A stretch of DNA of 62,005 bases from Candidatus Accumulibacter iunctus. GTDB lineage: Bacteria; Pseudomonadota; Gammaproteobacteria; Burkholderiales; Rhodocyclaceae. The DNA is taken from positions 1 to 62,005 of the forward strand of contig DDUX01000090.1 of assembly GCA_002345025.1 (NCBI GenBank), read 5' to 3'. The translations under genes were made by a program, and so were the position numbers. Under the pieces are notes generated by a model, which ran no database searches, was not told the origin of the DNA, and saw only the letters and a list, made by a program, of their open reading frames with translations. Of this stretch, positions 1-7,886 are shown piece by piece (position 1 is the first letter of the stretch; the number at the start of each line of letters is the position of its first letter).

Positions 1-57
1 CCCGATTCCGCTTGCTGCGCCGGTGATCACGGCCGTCCGGCCGGCAAAGTCCTTCAT
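1..57 (-). CDS. Short-chain dehydrogenase/reductase, N-terminal fragment
   Basis: Only the first 19 codons lie inside the window; the gene runs off the left edge. Read on the minus strand from the ATG at 57, the peptide is MKDFAGRTAVITGAASGIG. It holds the first beta strand and the TGxxxGIG dinucleotide-binding motif of classical SDR oxidoreductases (NAD(P)-dependent alcohol, 3-oxoacyl or hydroxysteroid dehydrogenases). The substrate cannot be judged from this piece. A perfect 18-bp palindrome lies 38 bp upstream of the start and is a likely operator. Confidence 0.85.
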   Translation of the reverse strand, partial: MKDFAGRTAVITGAASGIG

Positions 58-94
58 GTCGCGTTTCCGTCCCCGGTCCTCGCCACAAGCGGCG

Positions 95-112
95 ACATAC
101 TCGCGAGTATGT
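95..112. promoter_or_regulatory. Perfect 18-bp palindrome, candidate operator
   Basis: The sequence ACATACTCGCGAGTATGT is a perfect inverted repeat centred about 46 bp upstream of the SDR start at 57. Its length and uninterrupted symmetry fit a TetR-family operator. The regulator is not in the window. It sits in the 247-bp gap 58-304 between the SDR gene and the 3' end of fnr, where I see nothing else. Confidence 0.5.
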
Positions 113-304
113 TAGTGCCATCCAAGAGGGATGCAAGGCGGAATTGTGCCTCCGGTGAGCGTGGAGGGCAGCCCAGCCGGTCCAAGCGCGGCGCGCAAGA
201 ACGCTGGCCATGTCGGCGGCAAATGCGGAGATGCTTTTGCTGGGAGCGAAAACGCACCGTGCCTGACGGCGGCGCCCGAAGACCTGTCGCCGCGTCCGCC
301 GGGA

Positions 305-1039
305 TCAGCGCTGTGTCAGCTCGTTCAGTCTCTCGAAGTTGAGGATCCGTACGCCGTCCGGCACGTTCAGCAGGGTCTTTTCCTTGAAGAACTTGGAAAA
401 GGTGCGGCTGACGGTCTCGATGGTCAGGCCAAGGTAATCGGCGATGTCCTGCCGGCTCATCGGCAGCGGCACGGTGGGCGACAGGTGGTGAATGGCGGCA
501 AACCGCTTGCGCAGGGCCAGCAGGAATACCGCGACGCGCTCCTCGGCGCTGCGCCTGCCAAGCACCACGAGCTGGTCCTGCGCGATCATCAGCTCGTTCG
601 AGGCGATCTCGTGCAGGCGACGCAGCAGATGCGGCTTCTCGTCAAGCTGCTGCGAGAATCGGGTGCGCTGGAAACGGCACACGCGCACGTCGTCGACGGC
701 ATCTGCCGAAAAGCTGAAACGATCCGAGAGGCTCAGCCCCAGGAAGTCGCCGGGAAGAGCAAACCCGATGATCTGGCGCCGGCCATCCGGCAGGAGCTTG
801 TAGAGCCGTGCCATGCCCTCGGTGACATTGAAGACGTTTGTCGCCTCGTCGCCCTGGCTGAACAGCGTGGTCTTGGCCGGTACGCAGCGCGGATCGACAA
901 TGGTGGCCAGGCTGTGCAGCTCCTCGTCGCTCAATGCGTTGCAGACGCTCAGGAAACGAGCGCGGCAATGCTGACAGTCCACCTGCAGTTCAGAACCTGC
1001 ACAGGGCGGATGCCTCTGCAATGCGCCTGCCGTCACCAT
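305..1039 (-). CDS. fnr: FNR-type oxygen-sensing transcription regulator
   Basis: A 244-aa CRP/FNR-family regulator. The N-terminus has Cys22, Cys25 and Cys33 (C-x2-C-x7-C), and Cys121 lies in the sensor domain. This is the four-cysteine set expected to hold an oxygen-labile [4Fe-4S] cluster. A cyclic-nucleotide-like beta-roll (about residues 45-135) and a dimer helix come before a helix-turn-helix near 194-216. The recognition helix reads ETVSR (E208, S211, R212), the FNR signature that predicts binding to TTGAT-N4-ATCAA. Boxes of that kind lie upstream of this gene, ccoN, ccoG and nirS, so it likely controls microaerobic respiration and denitrification here. The ATG at 1039 has a GGGAG ribosome site. 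Cys13 is extra and of unknown role. Confidence 0.93.
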   Translation of the reverse strand: MVTAGALQRHPPCAGSELQVDCQHCRARFLSVCNALSDEELHSLATIVDPRCVPAKTTLFSQGDEATNVFNVTEGMARLYKLLPDGRRQIIGFALPGDFLGLSLSDRFSFSADAVDDVRVCRFQRTRFSQQLDEKPHLLRRLHEIASNELMIAQDQLVVLGRRSAEERVAVFLLALRKRFAAIHHLSPTVPLPMSRQDIADYLGLTIETVSRTFSKFFKEKTLLNVPDGVRILNFERLNELTQR

Positions 1040-1087
1040 GCTGACTCCCTCTTTACCGGTCTGTCCGGCTGCATATGCCCACCTTGT

Positions 1088-1101
1088 TTGACTCAGGTCA
1101 A
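1088..1101. promoter_or_regulatory. FNR-box upstream of fnr
   Basis: TTGACTCAGGTCAA matches the FNR consensus half-sites TTGAY-N4-RTCAA with perfect dyad symmetry. It lies 49 bp upstream of the fnr start and 19 bp before the divergent small gene at 1120, so it probably mediates fnr autoregulation and may affect the neighbour. Confidence 0.7.
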
Positions 1102-1119
1102 TGAGCGTGTGGCGCGCGC

Positions 1120-1611
1120 ATGGGAGCGATGCCGCTCTTTCGAGTTGGGGGACTGCGCCTTATGGAGGGAGCGTTCGAGGCGCGGCCAATCTGCCGGCAC
1201 TCACTGGCGGCCGCCGTCGCTGTTTTGCGGCTTGGCGTTCCCGATGCCTCCGTGCAGGCGTGCAAGGCGTTGTGCCAGCGCGATCGCCGCGGCGGTCCCA
1301 AGCCGGGCGCCCTGATGGGTGTCTTTGATCGGCGCGACTATGTCCACGCGGTGTTCCGGGCACGCATGGAACCGGTGTTGCAGGGCGGGAGTCGGTTGAA
1401 AATCTATGACCTTGTGCTGTCAGATGCGATTGCCGCGCTCTTTGTCTCCGCCATTGTCGACGCCCTCGAAGGGTATGCACGCGCGATGGGGTGCGATCAC
1501 CTGACCGTCGCCGCGCCGCAAGGCAACGAGTTCAACAGCGTTCCCCTGCCCAGTGTGCTGGAGTCGCGCGGGTTTGGCCATCACGGCTTGCTGATGGGGC
1601 GTCGGCTCTAG
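1120..1611 (+). CDS. Hypothetical protein with GNAT-like C-terminus
   Basis: A 163-aa protein that I do not recognise confidently. The C-terminal third (YARAMGCDHLTV, an Asn-containing turn, LESRGFGHHG) resembles the last strands of GNAT acyltransferases, where an ArxxGC...N...LxxxGF pattern is typical. The acetyl-CoA pyrophosphate loop (Q/RxxGxG/A) is not visible, so it may be degenerate or only distantly related. It lies between fnr and ccoN, divergent from fnr across an FNR box. The start is uncertain: ATGs at 1120, 1129 and 1162 are in frame, and the last has a GGGGGA stretch upstream. Confidence 0.5.
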   Translation: MGAMPLFRVGGLRLMEGAFEARPICRHSLAAAVAVLRLGVPDASVQACKALCQRDRRGGPKPGALMGVFDRRDYVHAVFRARMEPVLQGGSRLKIYDLVLSDAIAALFVSAIVDALEGYARAMGCDHLTVAAPQGNEFNSVPLPSVLESRGFGHHGLLMGRRL

Positions 1612-1831
1612 CATGGGCCCCATATTTTAGACTCTGCTGATGGATGTGACGATTTGTCTCGGACACGGCGCCGGCCCGGCGGGCGAACAAGGGCCGCTAC
1701 CCAACGCCTTGAATATGCAGGCTAACCGTTCCTGAGCCGCGCGCCGGAGCACGCGGTGCGCGGCCCGTGCGTCGTCCTGACGCGTGGCTGGAACGATCAG
1801 ACCGAAGTTCAAGCCGCGGCCAGGCAGCCGG

Positions 1832-1845
1832 TTGATTTGTGTCAA
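1832..1845. promoter_or_regulatory. FNR-box upstream of ccoN
   Basis: TTGATTTGTGTCAA matches TTGAT-N4-RTCAA and lies about 80 bp upstream of ccoN, as expected for oxygen-limited induction of a cbb3 oxidase. I see no clear -10 at the class II distance. The rest of the 314-bp gap 1612-1925 holds no gene that I can support. Confidence 0.75.
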
Positions 1846-1925
1846 GGAGTGCCAAGGCCCGTGCGGGCAGAAGGGCATGATGAGACTCTAGCGGCATCGG
1901 GCGTATTCCAACCTGGGGAAAGAAA

Positions 1926-3584
1926 ATGGCTCCAACAATGACGGGTCGAAAGACCCTGGGGGCGGGAGAGGGCAGTCTGGCTGTCTTCTTCGCCCTTTTT
2001 GCGCTTCTGTGGCTTTTCATAGCCTCGAAGACGACCGATGCGGCCTATGCGTTTCACGCGTGGCTGTTCGTGCTCGGCAGTATCGTGGCGGTGGTCGCGA
2101 TCTTCAAGCGCTACATGGCGCGTCCGGCCGAGGCCCCTCCGCAGGAGATCGACGGTCTGCCGAACTACAACTTCGGCCCGATCAAGTTTGCCTCCGTCAT
2201 GGCCATGTTCTGGGGCATCGCGGGTTTCCTGGTCGGTGACATCATCGCCTGGCAGCTGGCCTTCCCGGCGTTGAACTTCGACCTGCCTTGGACAAACTTT
2301 GGGCGCCTGCGTCCGCTGCATACCTCGGCGGTGATCTTCGCCTTCGGCGGCAACGTGCTTCTGGCGACGTCGTTCTACGTGGTGCAACGCACCTGCCGCG
2401 CGCGACTGGCTGGCGACCTTTCGCCCTGGTTCGTGGTGCTGGGCTACAACTTCTTCATCCTGGTGGCCGGCACGGGCTATCTGCTCGGCATCACGCAGGG
2501 CAAGGAGTACGCCGAGCCCGAATGGTATGCGGACCTGTGGCTGACCGTCGTCTGGGTGGTCTACTTCCTGGTGTTCGTGCTGACGGTCGCCAAGCGCAAG
2601 GAACCGCACATCTTCGTGGCGAACTGGTTCTACATCGCCTTCATCCTGACGATCGCCGTGCTGCATCTGGGCAACAACGCCACGGTGCCGGTGTCGATCT
2701 TCTCGCCCAAGAGCGTGATCGTCTGGTCGGGCGTGCAGGATGCGATGTTCCAGTGGTGGTACGGCCACAACGCGGTGGGCTTCTTCCTGACCGCCGGCTT
2801 CCTGGGGATCATGTACTACTACATCCCGAAGCAGGCCGAGCGCCCGGTGTACTCGTACCGGCTGTCCATCGTGCACTTCTGGGCCCTGATCTTCACGTAC
2901 ATGTGGGCCGGTCCGCACCACCTGCACTACACGGCGCTGCCGGACTGGGCGCAGAGCATCGGCATGCTCTTCTCGCTGGTGCTCCTCGCGCCGAGCTGGG
3001 GCGGCATGATCAACGGCATCATGACGCTGTCGGGCGCCTGGCACAAGCTGCGTGACGACCCGATCCTGAAGTTCCTGATCGTCTCGCTGTCGTTCTACGG
3101 CATGTCGACCTTCGAAGGCCCGATGATGGCGATCAAGACGGTCAATGCGCTGTCGCACTACACCGACTGGACCGTCGGACACGTGCACTCGGGTGCTCTC
3201 GGCTGGGTGGCGATGATCTCCATCGGTTCGATCTACTACCTGATCCCGCGGTTGTTCGGCAAGAGCGAGATGTTCAGCGTCAAGCTGATCACCGTCCACT
3301 TCTGGGTGGCGACGATCGGCGTCGTCCTCTACATCGCGTCGATGTGGATCTCGGGCGTGATGCAGGGCCTCATGTGGCGCGCGGTCAATGCCGACGGCAC
3401 GCTCACCTACAGCTTCGTCGAATCGGTCAAGGCCTCGTATCCCTTCTGGGCGATCCGTTTCCTGGGTGGCGTCCTGTTCCTGGCCGGCATGCTCGTGATG
3501 GCATACAACATGTTGAAGACGATCGCTGGCGGGCGGTCGGTCGATGACGCACGCGTCCTGGTGCCTGCCGCCCACCACGCCTGA
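1926..3584 (+). CDS. ccoN: cbb3-type cytochrome c oxidase subunit I
   Basis: Catalytic heme-copper subunit of the high-affinity cbb3 oxidase in the inner membrane. All expected ligands are present: H132 and H421 for low-spin heme b, H419 for heme b3, H281, H331 and H332 for CuB, and Y325 at the position of the cross-linked tyrosine. These sit about 74 residues later than in the usual ~475-aa CcoN. The protein is 552 aa, with an N-terminal extension (about residues 15-75) holding two extra predicted membrane helices and then a soluble linker. The ATG at 1926 has a GGGGAAAG ribosome site. It is the first gene of ccoNOQP, 13 bp before ccoO, with an FNR box upstream. Confidence 0.97.
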   Translation: MAPTMTGRKTLGAGEGSLAVFFALFALLWLFIASKTTDAAYAFHAWLFVLGSIVAVVAIFKRYMARPAEAPPQEIDGLPNYNFGPIKFASVMAMFWGIAGFLVGDIIAWQLAFPALNFDLPWTNFGRLRPLHTSAVIFAFGGNVLLATSFYVVQRTCRARLAGDLSPWFVVLGYNFFILVAGTGYLLGITQGKEYAEPEWYADLWLTVVWVVYFLVFVLTVAKRKEPHIFVANWFYIAFILTIAVLHLGNNATVPVSIFSPKSVIVWSGVQDAMFQWWYGHNAVGFFLTAGFLGIMYYYIPKQAERPVYSYRLSIVHFWALIFTYMWAGPHHLHYTALPDWAQSIGMLFSLVLLAPSWGGMINGIMTLSGAWHKLRDDPILKFLIVSLSFYGMSTFEGPMMAIKTVNALSHYTDWTVGHVHSGALGWVAMISIGSIYYLIPRLFGKSEMFSVKLITVHFWVATIGVVLYIASMWISGVMQGLMWRAVNADGTLTYSFVESVKASYPFWAIRFLGGVLFLAGMLVMAYNMLKTIAGGRSVDDARVLVPAAHHA

Positions 3585-3597
3585 CAAGGAAGAAGCG

Positions 3598-4212
3598 ATG
3601 AAGATCACGCAAGATGCAATCGAACGCAGCGTTCCGTTGATGATCGTGCTGACCCTGTTGGTGGTCAGCGTCGGTGGCCTGGTGGAAATCGTTCCACTGT
3701 TCTTCCAGAAGTCCACCACCCAACCGGTGACCGGGCTGAAGCCCTACGATCCGGTCCGCCTGACCGGCCGCGACGTCTACATCCGCGAAGGCTGTTTTCT
3801 CTGCCATTCGCAGATGATCCGTCCGTTCCGTGCCGAGACCGAACGCTACGGGCATTATTCGGTCGCCGGCGAGTTCGTTTACGACCACCCGTTCCAGTGG
3901 GGTTCGAAGCGGACCGGTCCCGATCTGGCCCGAGTCGGCGGACGTTACTCCGACGAGTGGCACCGGGTGCACCTGATCAATCCGCGGGATGTGGTTCCCG
4001 AGTCCAACATGCCTGCCTTTGCCTTCCTCGAGAAGGCGCCGGCCGACGCCAGCACCATCGAGGCGAAGATGCAGGCCCTGCGCAGGGTTGGCGTTCCCTA
4101 TACCGACGAGGAGATCGCCGGCGCGAAGAAGCAGCTTGAAGGCAAGAGCGAACTCGACGCCCTCATCGCCTACCTGCAGGGGATGGGCCTGGAACTGAAG
4201 AACGTCAGGTAA
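3598..4212 (+). CDS. ccoO: cbb3-type cytochrome c oxidase subunit II (monoheme c)
   Basis: A 204-aa membrane-anchored monoheme cytochrome c that passes electrons to CcoN. One N-terminal membrane helix (about 12-34) is followed by a periplasmic domain with the heme motif C66-F-L-C69-H70 and a likely axial Met138 in SNMPAF. The start is set at 3598 (MKITQD) and not at an upstream in-frame ATG inside ccoN, because GGAAGAAG precedes it and the family begins here. It follows ccoN by 13 bp and precedes ccoQ by 4 bp. Confidence 0.96.
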   Translation: MKITQDAIERSVPLMIVLTLLVVSVGGLVEIVPLFFQKSTTQPVTGLKPYDPVRLTGRDVYIREGCFLCHSQMIRPFRAETERYGHYSVAGEFVYDHPFQWGSKRTGPDLARVGGRYSDEWHRVHLINPRDVVPESNMPAFAFLEKAPADASTIEAKMQALRRVGVPYTDEEIAGAKKQLEGKSELDALIAYLQGMGLELKNVR

Positions 4213-4216
4213 GCGC

Positions 4217-4411
4217 ATGGAAATCAACGATCTGCGATCCATCGTCACCGTCGTTTCCCTGCTGACCTTCCTCGGGATCGTCTGGTGGGCCTACGGCGTC
4301 AAGGGCAACAAGAAGCGCTTCGAAGAAGCAGCGATGCTGCCATTCACCGATGAGGAAGCGGATCGGGCCGAACTTGGCCAGGATCGCAACGGACAAAGGA
4401 AAGCATCATGA
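4217..4411 (+). CDS. ccoQ: cbb3 oxidase assembly subunit CcoQ
   Basis: A 64-aa single-pass membrane protein. One hydrophobic helix (about residues 9-27) ending in WWAYG is followed by a charged cytoplasmic tail with KKRFEEAA, the layout of CcoQ/FixQ. CcoQ stabilises the oxidase complex and is not catalytic. It lies 4 bp after ccoO, and its stop overlaps the ccoP start by 4 bp (ATGA), which indicates translational coupling. Confidence 0.93.
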   Translation: MEINDLRSIVTVVSLLTFLGIVWWAYGVKGNKKRFEEAAMLPFTDEEADRAELGQDRNGQRKAS

Positions 4412-5313
4412 ACGATTTTGTGAATCAGTTTTGGAACTGGTATGTCATTCTGCTCGTGCTGGTGAGCATCATCGCCTGCGGCGTGCTGCTGTGGACACAG
4501 AGTCTGCCGCCGCCAGCCAAGCTCGATACGACCGGCCACGTCTGGGACGAGACCCTCGAGGAGTACAACAACCCGCTGCCGAAGTGGTGGATGTGGCTCT
4601 TCTATATCACGGTGATCTTTTCGCTGGTCTACAGCTTCCTCTACCCGACACTCGGCAGCTTCCAGGGAATCCTTGGCTGGTCGTCGAGTGGCCAGTGGGC
4701 AAGGGAAATGGCGAAGTTCGACGAGCAGACCAGGCCGCTCTACAGCAAGTACATGCAGACCGATCTCAAGGCTCTGGCGGGCGACAACGCCGCGATGGAG
4801 ACCGGCAAGCGGCTGTACCTGACCTATTGCGTTCAGTGTCACGGTGCCGACGCCAAGGGCTCGAAGGGTTTCCCGAACCTGGCGGACAGCGAGTGGCAGT
4901 GGGGTGGCGAACCGGCACAGATCGTCGAGACGATCGCCGTGGGGCGCAATGGCGTCATGCCACCACATGCCCAGCTCGGTGCCGATACGATCAAGGATCT
5001 GGCGCACTATGTCCGCTCGCTTTCGGGCCTGCCCGCTGATTCCTTGCGCGCAAGCAAGGGGCAGGAGGCGTTCAACAGCGCCGGATGTTCCGGCTGCCAC
5101 GGCGCGGATGGCAAGGGCATGCAGGCGCTCGGGGCACCCAATCTGACCGACAAGGTCTGGCTCTACGGTAGTTCCGAGGCGACGATCATCGAGACCATCA
5201 CCAAGGGCCGCAACAACCAGATGCCGGCGTGGAAGGAGTTCCTCGGGGACGAGAAGGTGCACGTGCTGGCAGCTTACGTCCTCAGCCTGGGCCCGGCCGC
5301 AGGCGGCAAGTAG
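4408..5313 (+). CDS. ccoP: cbb3-type cytochrome c oxidase subunit III (diheme c)
   Basis: A 301-aa diheme cytochrome c subunit that takes electrons from the bc1 complex or soluble cytochromes. Two N-terminal membrane helices (about 10-30 and 60-80) come before two class I cytochrome domains, with heme motifs C141-V-Q-C-H145 and C227-S-G-C-H231 and Met ligands in GVMPPH and NQMPAW. The length matches the family. It ends the ccoNOQP operon and is followed 25 bp later by a strong hairpin. Confidence 0.96.
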   Translation: MNDFVNQFWNWYVILLVLVSIIACGVLLWTQSLPPPAKLDTTGHVWDETLEEYNNPLPKWWMWLFYITVIFSLVYSFLYPTLGSFQGILGWSSSGQWAREMAKFDEQTRPLYSKYMQTDLKALAGDNAAMETGKRLYLTYCVQCHGADAKGSKGFPNLADSEWQWGGEPAQIVETIAVGRNGVMPPHAQLGADTIKDLAHYVRSLSGLPADSLRASKGQEAFNSAGCSGCHGADGKGMQALGAPNLTDKVWLYGSSEATIIETITKGRNNQMPAWKEFLGDEKVHVLAAYVLSLGPAAGGK

Positions 5314-5337
5314 TCGTCGGCGTCGTCGGCGTGCCTG

Positions 5338-5368
5338 AAGAACGGAGCGGGATTGCCGCTCCGTTCTT
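5338..5368 (+). terminator. Hairpin terminator after ccoNOQP
   Basis: A perfect 12-bp inverted repeat (AAGAACGGAGCG at 5338-5349, CGCTCCGTTCTT at 5357-5368) with a 7-base loop lies 25 bp after ccoP. There is only a short T stretch, so termination efficiency is uncertain. Its position fits the end of the oxidase operon. Confidence 0.75.
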
Positions 5369-5483
5369 GCATTACCGGAACGACGATGCCGCACAAGCCT
5401 GTCGCTCCGGTCGATGCGGCCGGTGCGTCAGTGTCCAGGCCTTCTCCGACCGTTGCTCACGGCGGTTGCCGATGTGCCGCTGA

Positions 5484-5524
5484 CTGATTCAGATCAAGTT
5501 CCCTCTCGAGCCAGAAGCTAATAT
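5484..5524 (+). promoter_or_regulatory. FNR box and -10 element for the ccoG operon
   Basis: CTGATTCAGATCAA at 5484-5497 matches the FNR consensus with one mismatch, at the first base. A -10 hexamer TAATAT lies at 5519-5524, its centre 31 bp from the box centre. This is the class II FNR geometry (box near -41.5) and predicts a start near 5532, about 34 bp before ccoG. Confidence 0.75.
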
Positions 5525-5565
5525 TAGAGTTTGGTGTAATTCTTAAGTGGATCGGAGCTGAGATC

Positions 5566-6981
5566 ATGGACCAGGCGGCCGGCAGCAAGGCCAGGACAAT
5601 CCCCATCAACGTTGACGGGCTGTATGAGAAGCATCGCACCGTCTACGCCCGCAGCACCACGGGGATCTTCAACAACTGGCGCTGGGCGATGGTCTTCATC
5701 ACGCAGGCGCTCTTTTACGGGCTCTGCTGGCTTGAATGGGGCGGCCGTCAGGCGGTCCTCTTTCATATCGAGGAGCGCCGGTTCTATATCTTCGGCATGG
5801 TCTTCTGGCCGCAGGACGTGATCTACCTGGCGATTCTGCTGGTGATTTCCGCTTATGCCCTGTTCCTTGTCACCGCCGTCGGCGGCCGCCTGTTTTGCGG
5901 TTACGCCTGCCCGCAGACGGTGTATACGGAAATCCTGATGTGGATCGAGCGCAGGATCGAAGGCGAGCGACCGGCGCGAATGAAGCTTGACGCGCAGCCG
6001 ATGAATCCGCGCAAGTTCCGCCTCAAGTTGACCAAGCACAGTCTGTGGCTGCTGATCGCGCTATGGACCGGGATCACCTTCGTCGGCTACTTCACGCCGA
6101 TCAAGGAACTGCTGCCGGCGATCGCCGTGTTTGCCCTTGGGCCGTGGGAGACCTTCTGGATCTTGTTCTACGCCGCCTTTCTCTACATGATGGCGGGCTT
6201 CATGCGGGAGCAGGTGTGCAAGTACATGTGTCCCTATGCACGCTTCCAGGGGGTGATGTTCGACCCCGACACGCTGATCATCAGCTATGACCCCGAGCGC
6301 GGCGAGCCGCGGGGTGCGCGCCGGAAAGGTGCGGCCGCGAAAGCGGCAACTCTCGGCGACTGCGTGGATTGCAGCATTTGCGTGCAGGTCTGTCCGACCG
6401 GAATCGACATCCGCAATGGCCTGCAACTCGAGTGCATCGCGTGTGCCGCCTGCATCGACGCCTGCGACCAGGTGATGGACAAGGTCGGCTCGCCGCGCGG
6501 CCTGATCCGCTACTCGACCGAAAACGCCCTGGCGCAGCACTACACGGCGCGGCAGATGGCGGCACACCTATTGCGACCGCGAACGCTGCTGTACGCCAGC
6601 ATCCTGTTGGCGATCATCCTGGCGACTGCCTGGAGTCTCGGGCATCGTGTGCCGCTGAAGGTTGATGTGCTGCGTGACCGCTCGACCCTCTCGCGCGAGG
6701 CGGACGATGGGCGCACCGAGAACGTGTTCAGCCTGCATATCTCGAATACCGACGACGCTGCGCACCGCTACGCGGTCAGTGTCAGCGGGTTGGAGGGAAT
6801 CGATATCGTCGGCGACCGGAGCGTCGAGGTCCCGGCTGCGTCGTCGACGACCTTCCTTCTGTCGGCGCGCGCAGACCCGGGCGTTGGCAAGAAGGGGTCG
6901 AACGTCATCCACTTCGAGATTCGCGCCGACGATGATCCGGACATCGCCGTGCGCGAGAAGACGAGTTTCTTTCAGCCATGA
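5566..6981 (+). CDS. ccoG: Cytochrome c oxidase accessory protein CcoG (FixG/RdxA)
   Basis: A 471-aa polyferredoxin-like membrane protein. CcoG is reported to reduce Cu(II) and help deliver Cu(I) to the cbb3 oxidase. Several membrane helices (about 40-58, 85-105, 160-178, 185-212, 337-355) surround a cytoplasmic domain with two [4Fe-4S] motifs, C266-x2-C-x2-C-x3-C276 and C290-x2-C-x2-C-x3-C300. Membrane-associated cysteines include CGYACP (111-116) and CKYMCPYARF near 218. The C-terminal ~110 residues form an Ig-like periplasmic domain. It has its own FNR promoter and overlaps fixH by 4 bp. Confidence 0.96.
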   Translation: MDQAAGSKARTIPINVDGLYEKHRTVYARSTTGIFNNWRWAMVFITQALFYGLCWLEWGGRQAVLFHIEERRFYIFGMVFWPQDVIYLAILLVISAYALFLVTAVGGRLFCGYACPQTVYTEILMWIERRIEGERPARMKLDAQPMNPRKFRLKLTKHSLWLLIALWTGITFVGYFTPIKELLPAIAVFALGPWETFWILFYAAFLYMMAGFMREQVCKYMCPYARFQGVMFDPDTLIISYDPERGEPRGARRKGAAAKAATLGDCVDCSICVQVCPTGIDIRNGLQLECIACAACIDACDQVMDKVGSPRGLIRYSTENALAQHYTARQMAAHLLRPRTLLYASILLAIILATAWSLGHRVPLKVDVLRDRSTLSREADDGRTENVFSLHISNTDDAAHRYAVSVSGLEGIDIVGDRSVEVPAASSTTFLLSARADPGVGKKGSNVIHFEIRADDDPDIAVREKTSFFQP

Positions 6982-7517
6982 GCAGGGCCACCAACTCCTC
7001 GGCAACGCCGTGGTATCGGGAACCGTGGCCATGGCTGCTGATGCTCGGACCATTGGTCGTCGTCATTGCCGGTCTGGTTACCGCCTATCTGGCGGTGGTC
7101 AGCAACGATGGGCTGGTCGTTGATGATTACTACAAGGAGGGGCTGGGGATCAACCAGCGCACGGCGCGCGATCAGCGCGCCGCCGACCTGGGGATCGCAG
7201 CCGAAGTGCTGCTGGGCGGAAGCGGTGAGCGGATTCGTGTGCTGCTGCAGGCGAACGAGGGCCTTCGCTCGCCCGACTCGCTGACCCTGCGCATCGCCCA
7301 TCCGACGCGTCCGGGTCTGGATCAGAACCTGCTGCTGCGGGCCGAGGGCGGCCGCGTCTATGGTGCTACGCTGCGGCCCCTGCAGGGGCGCTGGCATGTC
7401 ATCCTTGAAGACGAGCGGCAGGAGTGGCGTCTGACCGGTGACTGGATCGCCGAGCCAGACGTGGTTTTGCGGTTGCAGGCTGTGCGCCCGGCGAAGGCCG
7501 CGGCGCAGGCCAATTGA
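6978..7517 (+). CDS. ccoH: FixH/CcoH family cbb3 assembly protein
   Basis: A 179-aa protein with one N-terminal membrane helix (about residues 18-40, preceded by PWYREPWPW) and a periplasmic domain, the FixH/CcoH layout. This assembly factor binds the oxidase during maturation. The conserved VVDDYYKEGL segment after the helix is typical of the family. It overlaps ccoG by an ATGA junction and is followed 15 bp later by a 46-aa membrane protein. Confidence 0.9.
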   Translation: MSRATNSSATPWYREPWPWLLMLGPLVVVIAGLVTAYLAVVSNDGLVVDDYYKEGLGINQRTARDQRAADLGIAAEVLLGGSGERIRVLLQANEGLRSPDSLTLRIAHPTRPGLDQNLLLRAEGGRVYGATLRPLQGRWHVILEDERQEWRLTGDWIAEPDVVLRLQAVRPAKAAAQAN

Positions 7518-7532
7518 GAGAGGAGCTTGGAG

Positions 7533-7673
7533 ATGGCTTGGGAGCTGCTGTTTTCGACTGATTATGGTCTGTTCAGCTTGTTCGTGATTGCCTTCGTGAT
7601 CGGTATGTCGTTCTGGTTCGCTCGCTTCTTCAGCAAGAAGATGCGTGAGGACCAGGCACAGAGCGGCAGGTAG
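7533..7673 (+). CDS. 46-aa single-pass membrane protein, DUF3149-like
   Basis: This short gene encodes a 46-aa protein that begins MAWELLFSTDYGLFSLFVIA. It has one membrane helix (about 13-31) and a basic tail (RFFSKKMRED). It resembles the small DUF3149 proteins often found beside ccoG/fixH in betaproteobacteria. A role in cbb3 assembly is inference from position only. The GGAG ribosome site lies 6 bp upstream and fixH ends 15 bp upstream, so it should be co-transcribed. Confidence 0.8.
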   Translation: MAWELLFSTDYGLFSLFVIAFVIGMSFWFARFFSKKMREDQAQSGR

Positions 7674-7886
7674 CCGGGAAAGACCGCTATCTGACGCTGT
7701 CCGGCAGCGCGCGCGGCAGGGCGCGTGGACGACGTCAGCAGGGCAGGTCGTCTGGCTGGAGCGGCGATGATCGCGACCGCCGGCGTGCTGACGTCGCGCT
7801 GGCGAGCGTCTGTCAGCGCTGCTGGCGTCCGGCGGCTGCGGGGAGCATTGACATGAAACCTGCGCTGCTCGGTCGCGCCCGCGGCC

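Noticed and set aside
1842..3719. Long open frame antisense to ccoN
   Set aside because: High GC removes stop codons; the translation is rich in His/Arg/Asp and Gly without any fold pattern, and the sense strand is clearly ccoN.
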